A stretch of DNA of 64,000 nucleotides from Shimia sp022448905. GTDB taxonomy: Bacteria; Pseudomonadota; Alphaproteobacteria; Rhodobacterales; Rhodobacteraceae. Each line of letters opens with the position of its first letter. Position 1 is the stretch's first letter. The translations under genes were made by a program, and so were the position numbers. The notes under the pieces are model-generated. The model had not been told where the DNA came from and searched no databases. It worked only from the letters and a program-made list of their open reading frames with translations. Positions 32,932-41,971 of the stretch are shown in pieces. The stretch spans positions 992,001 to 1,056,000 of the forward strand of contig NZ_CP138953.1 in assembly GCF_047126315.1 (NCBI RefSeq), read 5' to 3'.

Positions 32932-35742
32932 ATGAGTGTTGGAGAGGGTTTTGGCAAAGGATGTCACCTGCATCTGATCGATGGGTCGGCCTTTATCTTT
33001 CGGGCCTATCACGCGCTGCCGCCGTTGACGCGGAAGTCAGACGGCTTGCCTGTGGGGGCCGTGGCGGGGTTCTGCAACATGTTGCAGCGTTATGTGGAGG
33101 ACAATTCCGGGCCAGATGCGCCCACCCATGTGGCAGTGATTTTTGATTACTCCGGCAAGTCGTTTCGCAATGAGATGTATGATCAATACAAGGCGAACCG
33201 TCCGCCTGCGCCGGAAGACTTGGTGCCGCAGTTTCCGCTGACGCGGGAGGCCACCAAAGCCTTCAACATTGCCTGCAAAGAGGTCGAAGGCTTTGAGGCA
33301 GATGACATCATCGCCACGCTCGCTTGTCAGGCGCGGGACGCCGGTGGGCGCTGTACCATTATCAGTTCAGACAAGGATCTGATGCAGCTGGTCGGCGACG
33401 GCGTGGAAATGCTCGATGCGATGAAAAACAAGCGCATTGACCGCGACGGGGTGCATGAAAAATTTGGCGTTGGGCCGGAGCGTGTGGTGGACGTGCAGGC
33501 GCTGGCCGGTGACAGCGTGGACAACGTGCCGGGCGCACCGGGCATTGGCATCAAGACTGCGGCCTTGTTGATCAACGAATATGGCGATCTGGAAAGCCTG
33601 CTGGACCGGGCGGAAGAAATCAAACAGCCCAAACGTCGCCAGACGCTGATCGAAAAACGCGACCAGATTGAGCTGTCCAAACGATTGGTGCAGCTGGACT
33701 GCGAGATGGAGCTGGACTTCACGCTGGACGATCTGGAAGTGCGCGACCCGGAACCGGAAGCGTTGTTGGGTTTCCTGGCGGAGATGGAGTTCCGCACACA
33801 GATCAAACGGGCGGCGGACAAGCTGGGCGTGGAAGCGCCGACCATTCCGGAGCCTGTCGCGAGTGCCGCGGATGAGGTGCCTGCGCAGGATGATGTGCCG
33901 TTTGACGCGTCCAAATACGAATGGGTGAAAGACCGCGCGGCGCTGGACCGCTGGATCGCCGCCATAATGAAACGTGGCTATGTGGCGGTGGACACGGAAA
34001 CCAACTCGCTCAATGAGATGGTCGCGGAGCTTGCGGGGATCTGTTTGAGTGTGGAGCCGGGTGAGGCCTGCTACATCCCGGTGGGGCATAAGAAGGGCGC
34101 CAGCGACGACCTGTTTGGGGGCGATGAGCTGCAAGAGGGGCAGATGCCGCTCAATGAGGTTTTGGACGCGCTGAAGCCGGTGTTGGAAGATCCGGCTGTG
34201 CTGAAGATCTTCCAGAACGCCAAATATGACTGCAAGGTGTTTGCCAATTACAACATCACCGTGGCGCCGATTGATGACACCATGCTGCTGTCTTATGCGC
34301 TGCACGCGGGTGAGCACAATCACGGCATGGATGCGCTGTCCGAGCGCTATCTGAGTCACCAACCGGTGCCGATTAAGTCATTGATTGGCAGTGGCAAGAG
34401 CATGATCACCTTTGACAAGGTGCCAATTGAGGACGCGCTGCCTTATGCGGCGGAAGATGCCGACATCACGCTGCGCTTGTGGCAGCTGTTCAAGCCAAAG
34501 CTGCACCGGCGGCAGGTGACTTCGGTTTATGAAACACTGGAGCGTCCACTGGTGCCGGTGTTGGCGCAGATGGAACGGCATGGCGTCAAAGTGGATCGCG
34601 ACACGCTCTCGCGGATGTCCAATGCCTTTGCGCAGAAAATGGCCGCGCTTGAGGCGGAGATTCACGAACTGGCAGGGGGCACGTTTAACGTGGGGTCCCC
34701 CAAGCAGCTGGGTGAAATCCTGTTTGATAAGCTGGAGCTGCCGGGCGGCAAGAAGGGTAAGACCGGGGCCTATGCCACGGGTGTGGACGTGCTGGAGGAT
34801 CTGGCCACTGAACACGCTCTGCCGGGGCTGGTGCTGGATTGGCGGCAGTTGAGCAAGCTGAAGTCGACCTATACCGACGCGTTGCAGACGCACATCAACG
34901 CGGACACAGGGCGGGTGCACACGTCTTATGTGCAGACCGGGGCCAACACCGGGCGTTTGGCCTCCACCGATCCAAACCTGCAGAACATTCCGGTGCGCTC
35001 CGAGGAAGGGCGGCGCATTCGCGAGGCCTTTGTGGCGGAGGAAGGCAAGACGCTGATTTCGCTCGACTACTCGCAAGTGGAATTACGCATTCTCGCGCAT
35101 ATTGCCGAGATTGATGCCCTCAAAGCGGCGTTCCGCGATGGGCACGACATCCACGCCATGACCGCGTCCGAGGTGTTTGATGTGCCGATGGAAGAGATGA
35201 CCAGCGAGGTGCGCAGCCGTGCCAAGGCGATCAACTTTGGTGTGATCTATGGCATTTCCGGCTTTGGTCTGGCGCGCAATCTGCGCATTCCGCGCGGCGA
35301 GGCGCAGGACTTCATCAACCGCTATTTTGAGCGCTTCCCGGGCATTCGGACCTATATGGATCAGACCAAGGCGTTTGCCAAAGAGCACGGCTATGTGCAG
35401 ACGCTGTTTGGCCGTAAAATCCACACGCCGGAGATCAACGCCAAGGGGCCACGCGCCAGCTTTGCCTATCGCGCGGCGATCAATGCGCCGATCCAAGGCA
35501 CGGCGGCGGACATCATCCGGCGCGCAATGATCCGTATGCCGGAGGCGATCAAGGAGCTGCCTGCGAAAATGCTTCTGCAGGTGCATGACGAATTGATCTT
35601 TGAAGTCGAGGATGCGGCGGTTGACGAAACCATCGAGGTCGCCCGCGACGTGATGCAGCGGGCCACGGAGCCTGCCATCAAGCTGGACGTGCCATTGACA
35701 GTGGATGCGGGGCGTGGGGCCAATTGGGCCGAGGCGCATTAA
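32932..35742 (+). CDS. polA: DNA polymerase I
   Basis: 936 residues. Three domains: 5'-3' exonuclease (LHLIDGSAFIFRAYHALPPL to GIKTAALLINEYG, 1-300), 3'-5' proofreading exonuclease with all acidic motifs present (VAVDTETNSLNE, FQNAKYDCKVF, YAAEDADITLRL, about 330-520), and family A polymerase (SLDYSQVELRILAHI motif A, RSRAKAINFGVIYGISGFGL motif B, LQVHDELIFE motif C). Replication primer removal and repair synthesis. The ATG at 32932 has GGGAG before it; an in-frame start at 32674 would run across the REP-like element. Confidence 0.95.
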   Translation: MSVGEGFGKGCHLHLIDGSAFIFRAYHALPPLTRKSDGLPVGAVAGFCNMLQRYVEDNSGPDAPTHVAVIFDYSGKSFRNEMYDQYKANRPPAPEDLVPQFPLTREATKAFNIACKEVEGFEADDIIATLACQARDAGGRCTIISSDKDLMQLVGDGVEMLDAMKNKRIDRDGVHEKFGVGPERVVDVQALAGDSVDNVPGAPGIGIKTAALLINEYGDLESLLDRAEEIKQPKRRQTLIEKRDQIELSKRLVQLDCEMELDFTLDDLEVRDPEPEALLGFLAEMEFRTQIKRAADKLGVEAPTIPEPVASAADEVPAQDDVPFDASKYEWVKDRAALDRWIAAIMKRGYVAVDTETNSLNEMVAELAGICLSVEPGEACYIPVGHKKGASDDLFGGDELQEGQMPLNEVLDALKPVLEDPAVLKIFQNAKYDCKVFANYNITVAPIDDTMLLSYALHAGEHNHGMDALSERYLSHQPVPIKSLIGSGKSMITFDKVPIEDALPYAAEDADITLRLWQLFKPKLHRRQVTSVYETLERPLVPVLAQMERHGVKVDRDTLSRMSNAFAQKMAALEAEIHELAGGTFNVGSPKQLGEILFDKLELPGGKKGKTGAYATGVDVLEDLATEHALPGLVLDWRQLSKLKSTYTDALQTHINADTGRVHTSYVQTGANTGRLASTDPNLQNIPVRSEEGRRIREAFVAEEGKTLISLDYSQVELRILAHIAEIDALKAAFRDGHDIHAMTASEVFDVPMEEMTSEVRSRAKAINFGVIYGISGFGLARNLRIPRGEAQDFINRYFERFPGIRTYMDQTKAFAKEHGYVQTLFGRKIHTPEINAKGPRASFAYRAAINAPIQGTAADIIRRAMIRMPEAIKELPAKMLLQVHDELIFEVEDAAVDETIEVARDVMQRATEPAIKLDVPLTVDAGRGANWAEAH

Positions 35743-35751
35743 GGTGGTTAG

Positions 35752-35828
35752 TTCGGGCTGCAAGCCCGGACCGCGCCCGACCCTCCCCACGGGAGGGCGC
35801 TTTCAGCCCCCACCCAGGCTCGGGCGCG
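35752..35828. repeat. Nested inverted repeats after polA
   Basis: CGGGCTGCAAGCCCG, then an outer stem CGCGCCCGA (35772-35780) / TCGGGCGCG (35820-35828) enclosing CCCTCCC-CAC-GGGAGGG (35781-35797). It lies between the convergent polA and hyi-like genes and may terminate both. Confidence 0.5.
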
Positions 35829-35832
35829 ATCC

Positions 35833-36585
35833 TTATGAAAGCCAGCCCAAGCCTTGTTCGGTGCGTTTGGCTGGATTGTATTCGGCGCTGACGGCACCGG
35901 TGTAGCCGGTTTCATCCAGCATCTCGAAGAACGCCGGATAGTCGAAGTGTTTTGACTTCACCGGCTCTTTGCGGTCTGGCAACCCGCCGATCTGAATGTG
36001 GCGCACGCGGTCCTTATGTTTGTCCCAGCAGCCCAGCACGTCGCCGTGGATTTTATGGGCGTGATAGGTATCAAACTGCAGCGCCAGATTGGGGGCGTTG
36101 ACCTCGTCCAAAATCTCCGCCGCCAGATCGAAGTTGTTCAGAAAGTACCCCGGCATATCGACATCGTTGATCGGCTCGATGGTGAGCTGCTGTTTGGGGG
36201 CGAAGGCGCAGGCCCATTTCAGGTTTTCGACAAAAGTGGCGCGGGCGTCATCACCTGACGCAACGCCCGCCATGATGTGCACGATGCGGGCGCGCAGCAT
36301 GTCGGCGTAGCGCAGAGTGCGCCGGAAATCGCGTTGAAAACGGTCCTCTAAACCGGGCACAGCGGCAAAGCCACGGTCGCCGCCGGTGTAGTTGGGCGGC
36401 GGGCAGTTTATCAGCTCCAGCGAGAGGCCGTTGCGCAGTAAAGCCCGCTGGGTTTCCGGCGCGGGAGTCTCATAGGGGAAGAGGATTTCCACCGCCTCAA
36501 AGCCTGCCTCGGCGGCGGCCTCGTAACGGTCCAACTCCGGAAATTCGGCAAACAACATGGTCAGGTTGGCGGCAAATCTGGGCAT
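35833..36585 (-). CDS. hyi: Hydroxypyruvate isomerase-like TIM-barrel protein
   Basis: 250 residues, xylose isomerase-like TIM barrel of the Hyi/OtnI family. MPRFAANLTMLFAEFPELDR and YEAAAEAGFEAVEILFPY open the barrel; metal-binding and catalytic acids are in LTIEPINDVDMPG and VSAEYNP, with QFDTYHAHKIHGD between. It is expected to convert hydroxypyruvate and tartronate semialdehyde, or a related 2-oxo sugar acid; no glyoxylate genes are nearby, so the precise substrate is uncertain. Monocistronic by layout. Confidence 0.85.
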   Translation of the reverse strand: MPRFAANLTMLFAEFPELDRYEAAAEAGFEAVEILFPYETPAPETQRALLRNGLSLELINCPPPNYTGGDRGFAAVPGLEDRFQRDFRRTLRYADMLRARIVHIMAGVASGDDARATFVENLKWACAFAPKQQLTIEPINDVDMPGYFLNNFDLAAEILDEVNAPNLALQFDTYHAHKIHGDVLGCWDKHKDRVRHIQIGGLPDRKEPVKSKHFDYPAFFEMLDETGYTGAVSAEYNPAKRTEQGLGWLS

Positions 36586-36677
36586 CGGTGTCTCCTCTGG
36601 CGAGGGTTATTCCAGCTTTGCCGCGCGCGGAACAGTCTGAAATTCCGCAAGTTTGAACGGTTTGGCGGAAGTTTGCC

Positions 36678-37280
36678 TTAGTCCAGCGCCTCTGATGGCA
36701 GGAAGGGGAAAAACACGCCGGAAGACATCACGCCAAACATGCTTTGGCCGTTGACGTCCTGATGCGTGCCCAGCTCCACAAGGCGATAAAACGCCTTGCG
36801 GGTGATGCGGGCTTCGAGGTTGGCGCGGACAGTGACGTAGGGGGCAGGTTGGTCCGTTTCCGGGTCGATGTCGACGCGGATTGGATTGTCCGGCCCCGCT
36901 GTGGCAAGGTCGCCGACGTGGGTCTCGAAGGTCAGAACTTGGGTGTCATCCTCGCCCATCACCTCGAAATCTTCGGTCACAAAGGGCGCGTCTTCGACCG
37001 TGATGCCGACCTTTTCGACGGGCGTGACGAGCACGTATTTGTCGCCATCCTTACGCAGGATGTTGGAGAACATTTTCACCATGGCGGGGCGATTGATTGG
37101 GCTGCCTTCGTAAAACCAAGTGCCATCGCGGGCGATGCGCATGTCCAGATCGCCGCAAAAAGGCGGGTTCCACAGGTGCACAGGTGCCGGGCCGCGCGCT
37201 TTCACGGCGGCGGTGGCGGAGGCGGCGATGGTGTCTGCGTTCACTTTCACAGGAAATTGTTCCCTCATTGCTTTTGCCAT
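36678..37280 (-). CDS. DUF1285-like protein
   Basis: 200 residues from MAKAMREQF. The pattern HLWNPPFCGDLDMRIARDGTWFYEGSPINRPAMVKMFSNIL followed by EKVGITVEDAPF is that of DUF1285 proteins, cytoplasmic and of unknown function. The first eight residues of a longer frame (start 37304) lie in the promoter of the divergent moxR-like gene, so 37280 is used. The gene is alone, convergent to none and divergent from the MoxR operon by 55 bp. Confidence 0.8.
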   Translation of the reverse strand: MAKAMREQFPVKVNADTIAASATAAVKARGPAPVHLWNPPFCGDLDMRIARDGTWFYEGSPINRPAMVKMFSNILRKDGDKYVLVTPVEKVGITVEDAPFVTEDFEVMGEDDTQVLTFETHVGDLATAGPDNPIRVDIDPETDQPAPYVTVRANLEARITRKAFYRLVELGTHQDVNGQSMFGVMSSGVFFPFLPSEALD

Positions 37281-37335
37281 TTCATCTGAGCGCGTTACTG
37301 TCAACGTAAGCAGGTAGAGTTACGGGAGACACAGT

Positions 37336-38343
37336 ATGGCGGATGTGGACAACCTTGTCGCAGAGATTGAAGAGCTGGGCGGCAAATTGGCGGAGGCCAA
37401 GGCGGCGATCACCAAGCGCTTTATCGGACAAGAACAGGTTGTTGATCTGACGCTTTCGGCCTTGCTCTGTGGGGGGCATGCGCTGCTGATCGGCCTGCCG
37501 GGCCTGGGCAAAACCCGCCTTGTGGACACGCTGTCGACTGTGATGGGGCTTAATGGCAACCGGGTGCAGTTCACCCCGGATTTGATGCCCGCCGATATTC
37601 TCGGTTCTGAGGTTTTGGAGAAAGGCAAAGGCGGCACGCGGGAGTTCCGATTCGTGCCGGGGCCGATTTTTTGTCAGCTGTTGATGGCGGATGAAATCAA
37701 CCGCGCCAGCCCGCGGACGCAATCCGCGCTGTTGCAGGCGATGCAGGAGAAACAGGTGACGGTGGCCGGGGCGGATCGCCCGCTGGATGCGCCGTTCCAT
37801 GTGCTCGCAACGCAAAACCCGATTGAACAGGAAGGCACCTATCCGTTGCCGGAGGCGCAATTGGACCGGTTCTTGGTGCAGATTGATGTGCCATATCCGG
37901 ATCGTGACACGGAGCGCGATATTCTTTTGGCCACCACCGGTGTGGAAGAGGAAGAGGCCCATGCGGTGTTTACCGCAGAGGAGTTGATCGCGGCGCAAAC
38001 GCTGCTGCGGCGTATGCCGGTTGGCGAAAGCGTGATGGAGCTGATCCTGGATCTGGTGCGGGCGTGCCGTCCGGATGACGAGACGGCGACCGAGGCGGTG
38101 CGTGAAAATGTGGCCTGGGGGCCGGGACCCCGCGCGGCGCAGGCCTTGATGATGACGGTGCGGGCGCAGGCGTTGTTGCAAGGGCGGCTCGCGCCCAATG
38201 CGCAGGACGTGATTGACATGGCCGGTCCGGTGTTGAGCCACCGGATGGCGCTGACCTTTGCGGCACGGGCGCGGGGCGAGAACCTTGCGTGGCTGATTGC
38301 CGAAACGGTGTCGCGATTTGACAATGTTGGAGCCGCCGCGTGA
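37336..38343 (+). CDS. MoxR-family AAA ATPase
   Basis: 335 residues. AAA+ ATPase of the MoxR/RavA branch: RFIGQEQVVDLTLSALLCGG, Walker A GLPGLGKTRL, Walker B LLMADEINRASPRTQSALLQAM, and ATQNPIEQEGTYPLPEAQLDRF. These proteins act as chaperones for VWA/DUF58 proteins and for complex assembly. First gene of a four-gene operon with overlapping stop/start codons throughout; GGGAG precedes the ATG. Confidence 0.92.
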   Translation: MADVDNLVAEIEELGGKLAEAKAAITKRFIGQEQVVDLTLSALLCGGHALLIGLPGLGKTRLVDTLSTVMGLNGNRVQFTPDLMPADILGSEVLEKGKGGTREFRFVPGPIFCQLLMADEINRASPRTQSALLQAMQEKQVTVAGADRPLDAPFHVLATQNPIEQEGTYPLPEAQLDRFLVQIDVPYPDRDTERDILLATTGVEEEEAHAVFTAEELIAAQTLLRRMPVGESVMELILDLVRACRPDDETATEAVRENVAWGPGPRAAQALMMTVRAQALLQGRLAPNAQDVIDMAGPVLSHRMALTFAARARGENLAWLIAETVSRFDNVGAAA

Positions 38344-39224
38344 GTGCAGCGCCCTATCTGCGCAGTCAGGCTGAGGCGGAGGCCGCCAGCCTACCGCCCC
38401 TGTTGGCACATGCGGAGCATTTGGCGGGCACGGTGTTGCTCGGCGAGCATGGGCGGCGGCGCGCAGGCATGGGCGATGATTTCTGGCAGTACCGGCCGGT
38501 GCAGCCTGGCGACAGCCTGCGCATGATTGACTGGCGGCGGTCGGCCAAATCGGATGCGCAGTTTGTGCGGCAGCGCGAATGGCAGGTGGCCCAGTCGGTG
38601 ATGATGTGGGTCGATACGGCCCCGTCGATGTTGTTTGCCAGCGATAAGGAAACACCGCAGAAGGCGGATCGGGCGCGGCTTTTGGCCTTGGCCTTGGCGA
38701 TCCTGCTCATTCGCAGCGGCGAACGGGTCGGGTTGACCGGCACGGATTTGCCGCCCCGTCGGGGAGAGGCGCAGATTTTGCGGCTGGCGGAGATGTTTTT
38801 GCGCGACGATGTCGGTGGCGAGACGCCGGACTATGGCACGCCAGAGTCGCGGGCCATGCTGCCACATGCGCGGGCGGTGTTTGTCTCTGACTTCATGGGG
38901 GATTTTGACGCGGTGCAAGCGGCGCTGACCAAAGCGGCGGATCGTGGGGTCATGGGGGCGTGTTTGCAGGTGCTGGACCCGGCAGAAGAGGATTTTCCCT
39001 ATAAGGGCCGGGCGATTTTTGAGAGCATGGGCGGCAGTCTGAGCCACGATACCAAGAAAGCGGATGATCTGCGGCCGCGGTATCTGGAGCGGTTGGCAGA
39101 ACGGCAGGCGGCTTTGAAAGACCTATGTCGTGCTACCGGCTGGCTCTATGGCCATCACAGCACGGGGCAACCCGCGCAGGCGGCGTTGTTGTGGTTGCAT
39201 CGGGCATTGGAGCGGCGCGGATGA
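38340..39224 (+). CDS. DUF58-domain protein
   Basis: 294 residues, start GTG overlapping the moxR stop (GTGA). The DUF58 core is seen as GRRRAGMGDDFWQYRPVQPGDSLRMIDWRRSAKSD and QREWQVAQSVMMWVDTAPSM, the VWA-like strand with metal-site residues. MoxR/DUF58 pairs occur in many bacteria and are linked to envelope or protein-complex assembly; the client is unknown. Overlaps the next gene by ATGA. Confidence 0.88.
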   Translation: MSAAPYLRSQAEAEAASLPPLLAHAEHLAGTVLLGEHGRRRAGMGDDFWQYRPVQPGDSLRMIDWRRSAKSDAQFVRQREWQVAQSVMMWVDTAPSMLFASDKETPQKADRARLLALALAILLIRSGERVGLTGTDLPPRRGEAQILRLAEMFLRDDVGGETPDYGTPESRAMLPHARAVFVSDFMGDFDAVQAALTKAADRGVMGACLQVLDPAEEDFPYKGRAIFESMGGSLSHDTKKADDLRPRYLERLAERQAALKDLCRATGWLYGHHSTGQPAQAALLWLHRALERRG

Positions 39225-41971
39225 TCTTTGGCTTGCCCATAGGATTTACCGCCCCTTGGGTGCTGGTGGCACTGATCGCGCTGCCGGTGCTGTGGTTGAT
39301 TTTGCGGGCGATTCCGCCGGCGCCAATCCGGCGGCGGTTTCCCGGCGTGGTGCTGCTGCTTGGGCTGAGCGACGAGGACACGGTCACGGATCGCACGCCG
39401 TGGTGGTTGTTGTTGCTGCGGATGCTGGCGGTAGCGGCGGTGATTGTCGGGCTGGCGGGGCCGGTGCTGAACCCACAAACTCGCGAGGCTGGTAGCGGGC
39501 CGCTGTTGATTTTGATGGACGGCAGTTGGGCCTCGGCACCGGATTGGGACGCGCGGCGGGATATGGTCACAGCGCTGCTGGATGAAGCGGCGCGGGATGG
39601 GCGCGTGGCAGCGGTGCAGCGGTTGAGCGCGCCGGAGCCGCTGTTGTTCCTGCAGGCGGATGCGTGGAAGTCGCGCATGGCGGGCGTGGTGCCGATGGCC
39701 TGGGCGGCGGATGAAGCGGCGATGGCCGCGTTTGCCGAGACGTTTGCGGCTGCGGATGGGTTTGACACGGTGTGGCTGTCAGACGGTGTGGCCCGCGAAG
39801 GTCGCGATGATTTGCTGGCGGCGTTGCAGGACAAGGGCGCGGTGCGGGTGGTGCAGACCGGGCGCGGGGCCATGGCGTTGATGCCGCCCAGTTATGAAGA
39901 CGGCAAACTGGTGATGACCGCGCAGCGCAGCGAGGTGGCGATTGCGCAGGAGGTCACGGCACTGGCGATCGGCACCGATCCCGGTGGCACGGAACAGGTT
40001 TTGGCAAGCTTGCCGCTGGTGTTTGAAGAAGGCGCGCAGTCGAGCGAGAACGCGCTTGTCTTGCCAAGCGAGCTGCGCGCGCGGTTGACGCGGTTTGAGA
40101 TTGCGGGGGTGCGTTCGGCGGGGGCAGTTGCGCTCAGTGATGACAGCCTGCGGCGGCGCGAGGTGGCGCTCATTGCCGGGCGGGAAGACCGCGAGGGGCT
40201 GCAGCTGTTGTCGCCGTTGCACTATCTGCGACAGGCCTTGGTGCCGACGGCGGATGTGATCGAAGGCGCGTTGAGTGACATTCTGCCCGCCAATCCTGAC
40301 GTGATTGTTTTGGCCGATGTGGCGGTGTTGTCTGAGGGCGAGACCGCGGCGATGATTGAGTGGCTCGAAAACGGCGGGCTGCTGTTGCGCTTTGCCGGGC
40401 CGCGTTTGGCGGCGAGTGAGATCAGCCGCACCGAGGAAGACCCGTTGTTGCCAGTGCGCCTGCGTGCGGGTGGCAGAAGTGTCGGCGGCGCGATGAGTTG
40501 GGGCGAGCCTAAGTCGCTGGCGCCGTTTGATGTGGAGAGCCCGTTTTATGGCTTGCCGGTACCCGATGAGGTGACCGTGACGGCGCAGGTGATGGCGCAA
40601 CCGGACCCAACTTTGGCGGAGCGGGTGATTGCCAGCCTGAGTGATGGCACGCCGCTGGTGACGCGTAAGGCTGTGGGGCAGGGGCAGGTGGTGCTGGTGC
40701 ATGTGACCGCCAATGCGGAGTGGTCCGGGTTGCCTTTGTCGGGTCTGTTTGTGCAGATGCTGGACCGTTTAGCGGTGCTGAGTGCGGTGGGGGACGAGGC
40801 CGAGGCGCGCTTGGCGGGCACCACTTGGCAGCCGCTGAAAGTGCTGGATGGATTTGGACGCTTGGAAGATGCACAGACCCTGCCCGGCGTGGCGGGCGAG
40901 ACCTTGGCAGAGGGGCGCGTGGGGCCAGACTTGCAGCCCGGGTTGTACCGGGATGGGGAGAAGGTGTTGGCGCTGCATGTGATGGCGCGTGACACAGAGC
41001 TGGCGCCTGCAACTTGGCCAGTAACCGTGCCGGTAGAAGGGCTGCGCGGGGCGGTGACGACGGATCTGTCGGGCTATTTCCTTGCGGCGGCTTTGGTGAT
41101 TTTGGCGCTGGATGTGCTGGCGTCTTTGTTTGTGTCCGGGCGGCTTTGGGGCGCGCGGTTGGCGGCTGTGGCCTTGGCGCTGATGTTGCCAGCAGCAGAC
41201 GGCTTTGCGCAGGAAGTGTCCGCCACGGCCAGCCATGCGCAGGAGGTGGTGTTGGGCCATGTGCGTACCGGCAATCGTGAGGTCGATGACATCGCGCTGG
41301 CGGGGCTGCGGGGGTTGAGCAATGTGCTTTACTTCCGCACGTCGGTGGAGCCTGCGGACCCGGTGACAGTGGATCTGGAGACCGATGAGCTGGCGTTTTA
41401 TCCGTTTCTCTACTGGCCGATCACGCCGGATCAGCCCACCCCGTCGCAAGAGGCCTATGGCAAGCTCAACGCCTATCTGCGCAGTGGCGGTATGATCCTG
41501 TTTGACACGCGCGACAGCGATGTGGCGCGGTTTGGCGCGAGCAGCCCAACGGGGCGGAAGTTGCAGAGGCTTGCGGCTGGTTTGGACATTCCGCCGCTTG
41601 ACCCGCTGCCGGAGGATCATGTGCTGACGCGGACGTTTTACCTGCTGCAGGATTTTCCGGGGCGCTACATGAGCCGTGATGTCTGGGTTGAGGCGGCGCC
41701 TGCGGATGCGGAAAAGATTGAAGGCATGCCGTTTCGCAATCTGAATGACGGGGTTACACCGGTGGTGATTGGCGGCAATGATTGGGGTGCGGCCTGGGCG
41801 GTGGACACACGTGGCAACACGTTGTTCCCGGTGGGCCGCGGTCGAGCGGGTGAGCGGCAGCGGGAGCTGGCCTATCGCTTTGGAGTGAACCTGATCATGC
41901 ATGTGCTGACCGGGAACTATAAGAGCGATCAGGTGCATGTGCCTGCGTTGCTGGATCGGTTGGGCCAATGA
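39221..41971 (+). CDS. Large membrane protein with BatA-like N-terminus and DUF4159 domain
   Basis: 916 residues. It starts with two membrane spans (FTAPWVLVALIALPVLWLIL and WWLLLLRMLAVAAVIVGLAG) in the BatA/aerotolerance arrangement, followed by a VWA-like strand (LLILMDGSWASAPDWDARRD). A long extracytoplasmic region follows, then a span at LSGYFLAAALVILALDVLAS, and a C-terminal DUF4159 domain (NVLYFRTSVEPADPVTVDLE, then AYLRSGGMILFDTRDSD). DUF4159 resembles a glutamine amidotransferase-like fold. Starts in the stop of the DUF58 gene and overlaps the next gene. Confidence 0.87.
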   Translation: MIFGLPIGFTAPWVLVALIALPVLWLILRAIPPAPIRRRFPGVVLLLGLSDEDTVTDRTPWWLLLLRMLAVAAVIVGLAGPVLNPQTREAGSGPLLILMDGSWASAPDWDARRDMVTALLDEAARDGRVAAVQRLSAPEPLLFLQADAWKSRMAGVVPMAWAADEAAMAAFAETFAAADGFDTVWLSDGVAREGRDDLLAALQDKGAVRVVQTGRGAMALMPPSYEDGKLVMTAQRSEVAIAQEVTALAIGTDPGGTEQVLASLPLVFEEGAQSSENALVLPSELRARLTRFEIAGVRSAGAVALSDDSLRRREVALIAGREDREGLQLLSPLHYLRQALVPTADVIEGALSDILPANPDVIVLADVAVLSEGETAAMIEWLENGGLLLRFAGPRLAASEISRTEEDPLLPVRLRAGGRSVGGAMSWGEPKSLAPFDVESPFYGLPVPDEVTVTAQVMAQPDPTLAERVIASLSDGTPLVTRKAVGQGQVVLVHVTANAEWSGLPLSGLFVQMLDRLAVLSAVGDEAEARLAGTTWQPLKVLDGFGRLEDAQTLPGVAGETLAEGRVGPDLQPGLYRDGEKVLALHVMARDTELAPATWPVTVPVEGLRGAVTTDLSGYFLAAALVILALDVLASLFVSGRLWGARLAAVALALMLPAADGFAQEVSATASHAQEVVLGHVRTGNREVDDIALAGLRGLSNVLYFRTSVEPADPVTVDLETDELAFYPFLYWPITPDQPTPSQEAYGKLNAYLRSGGMILFDTRDSDVARFGASSPTGRKLQRLAAGLDIPPLDPLPEDHVLTRTFYLLQDFPGRYMSRDVWVEAAPADAEKIEGMPFRNLNDGVTPVVIGGNDWGAAWAVDTRGNTLFPVGRGRAGERQRELAYRFGVNLIMHVLTGNYKSDQVHVPALLDRLGQ

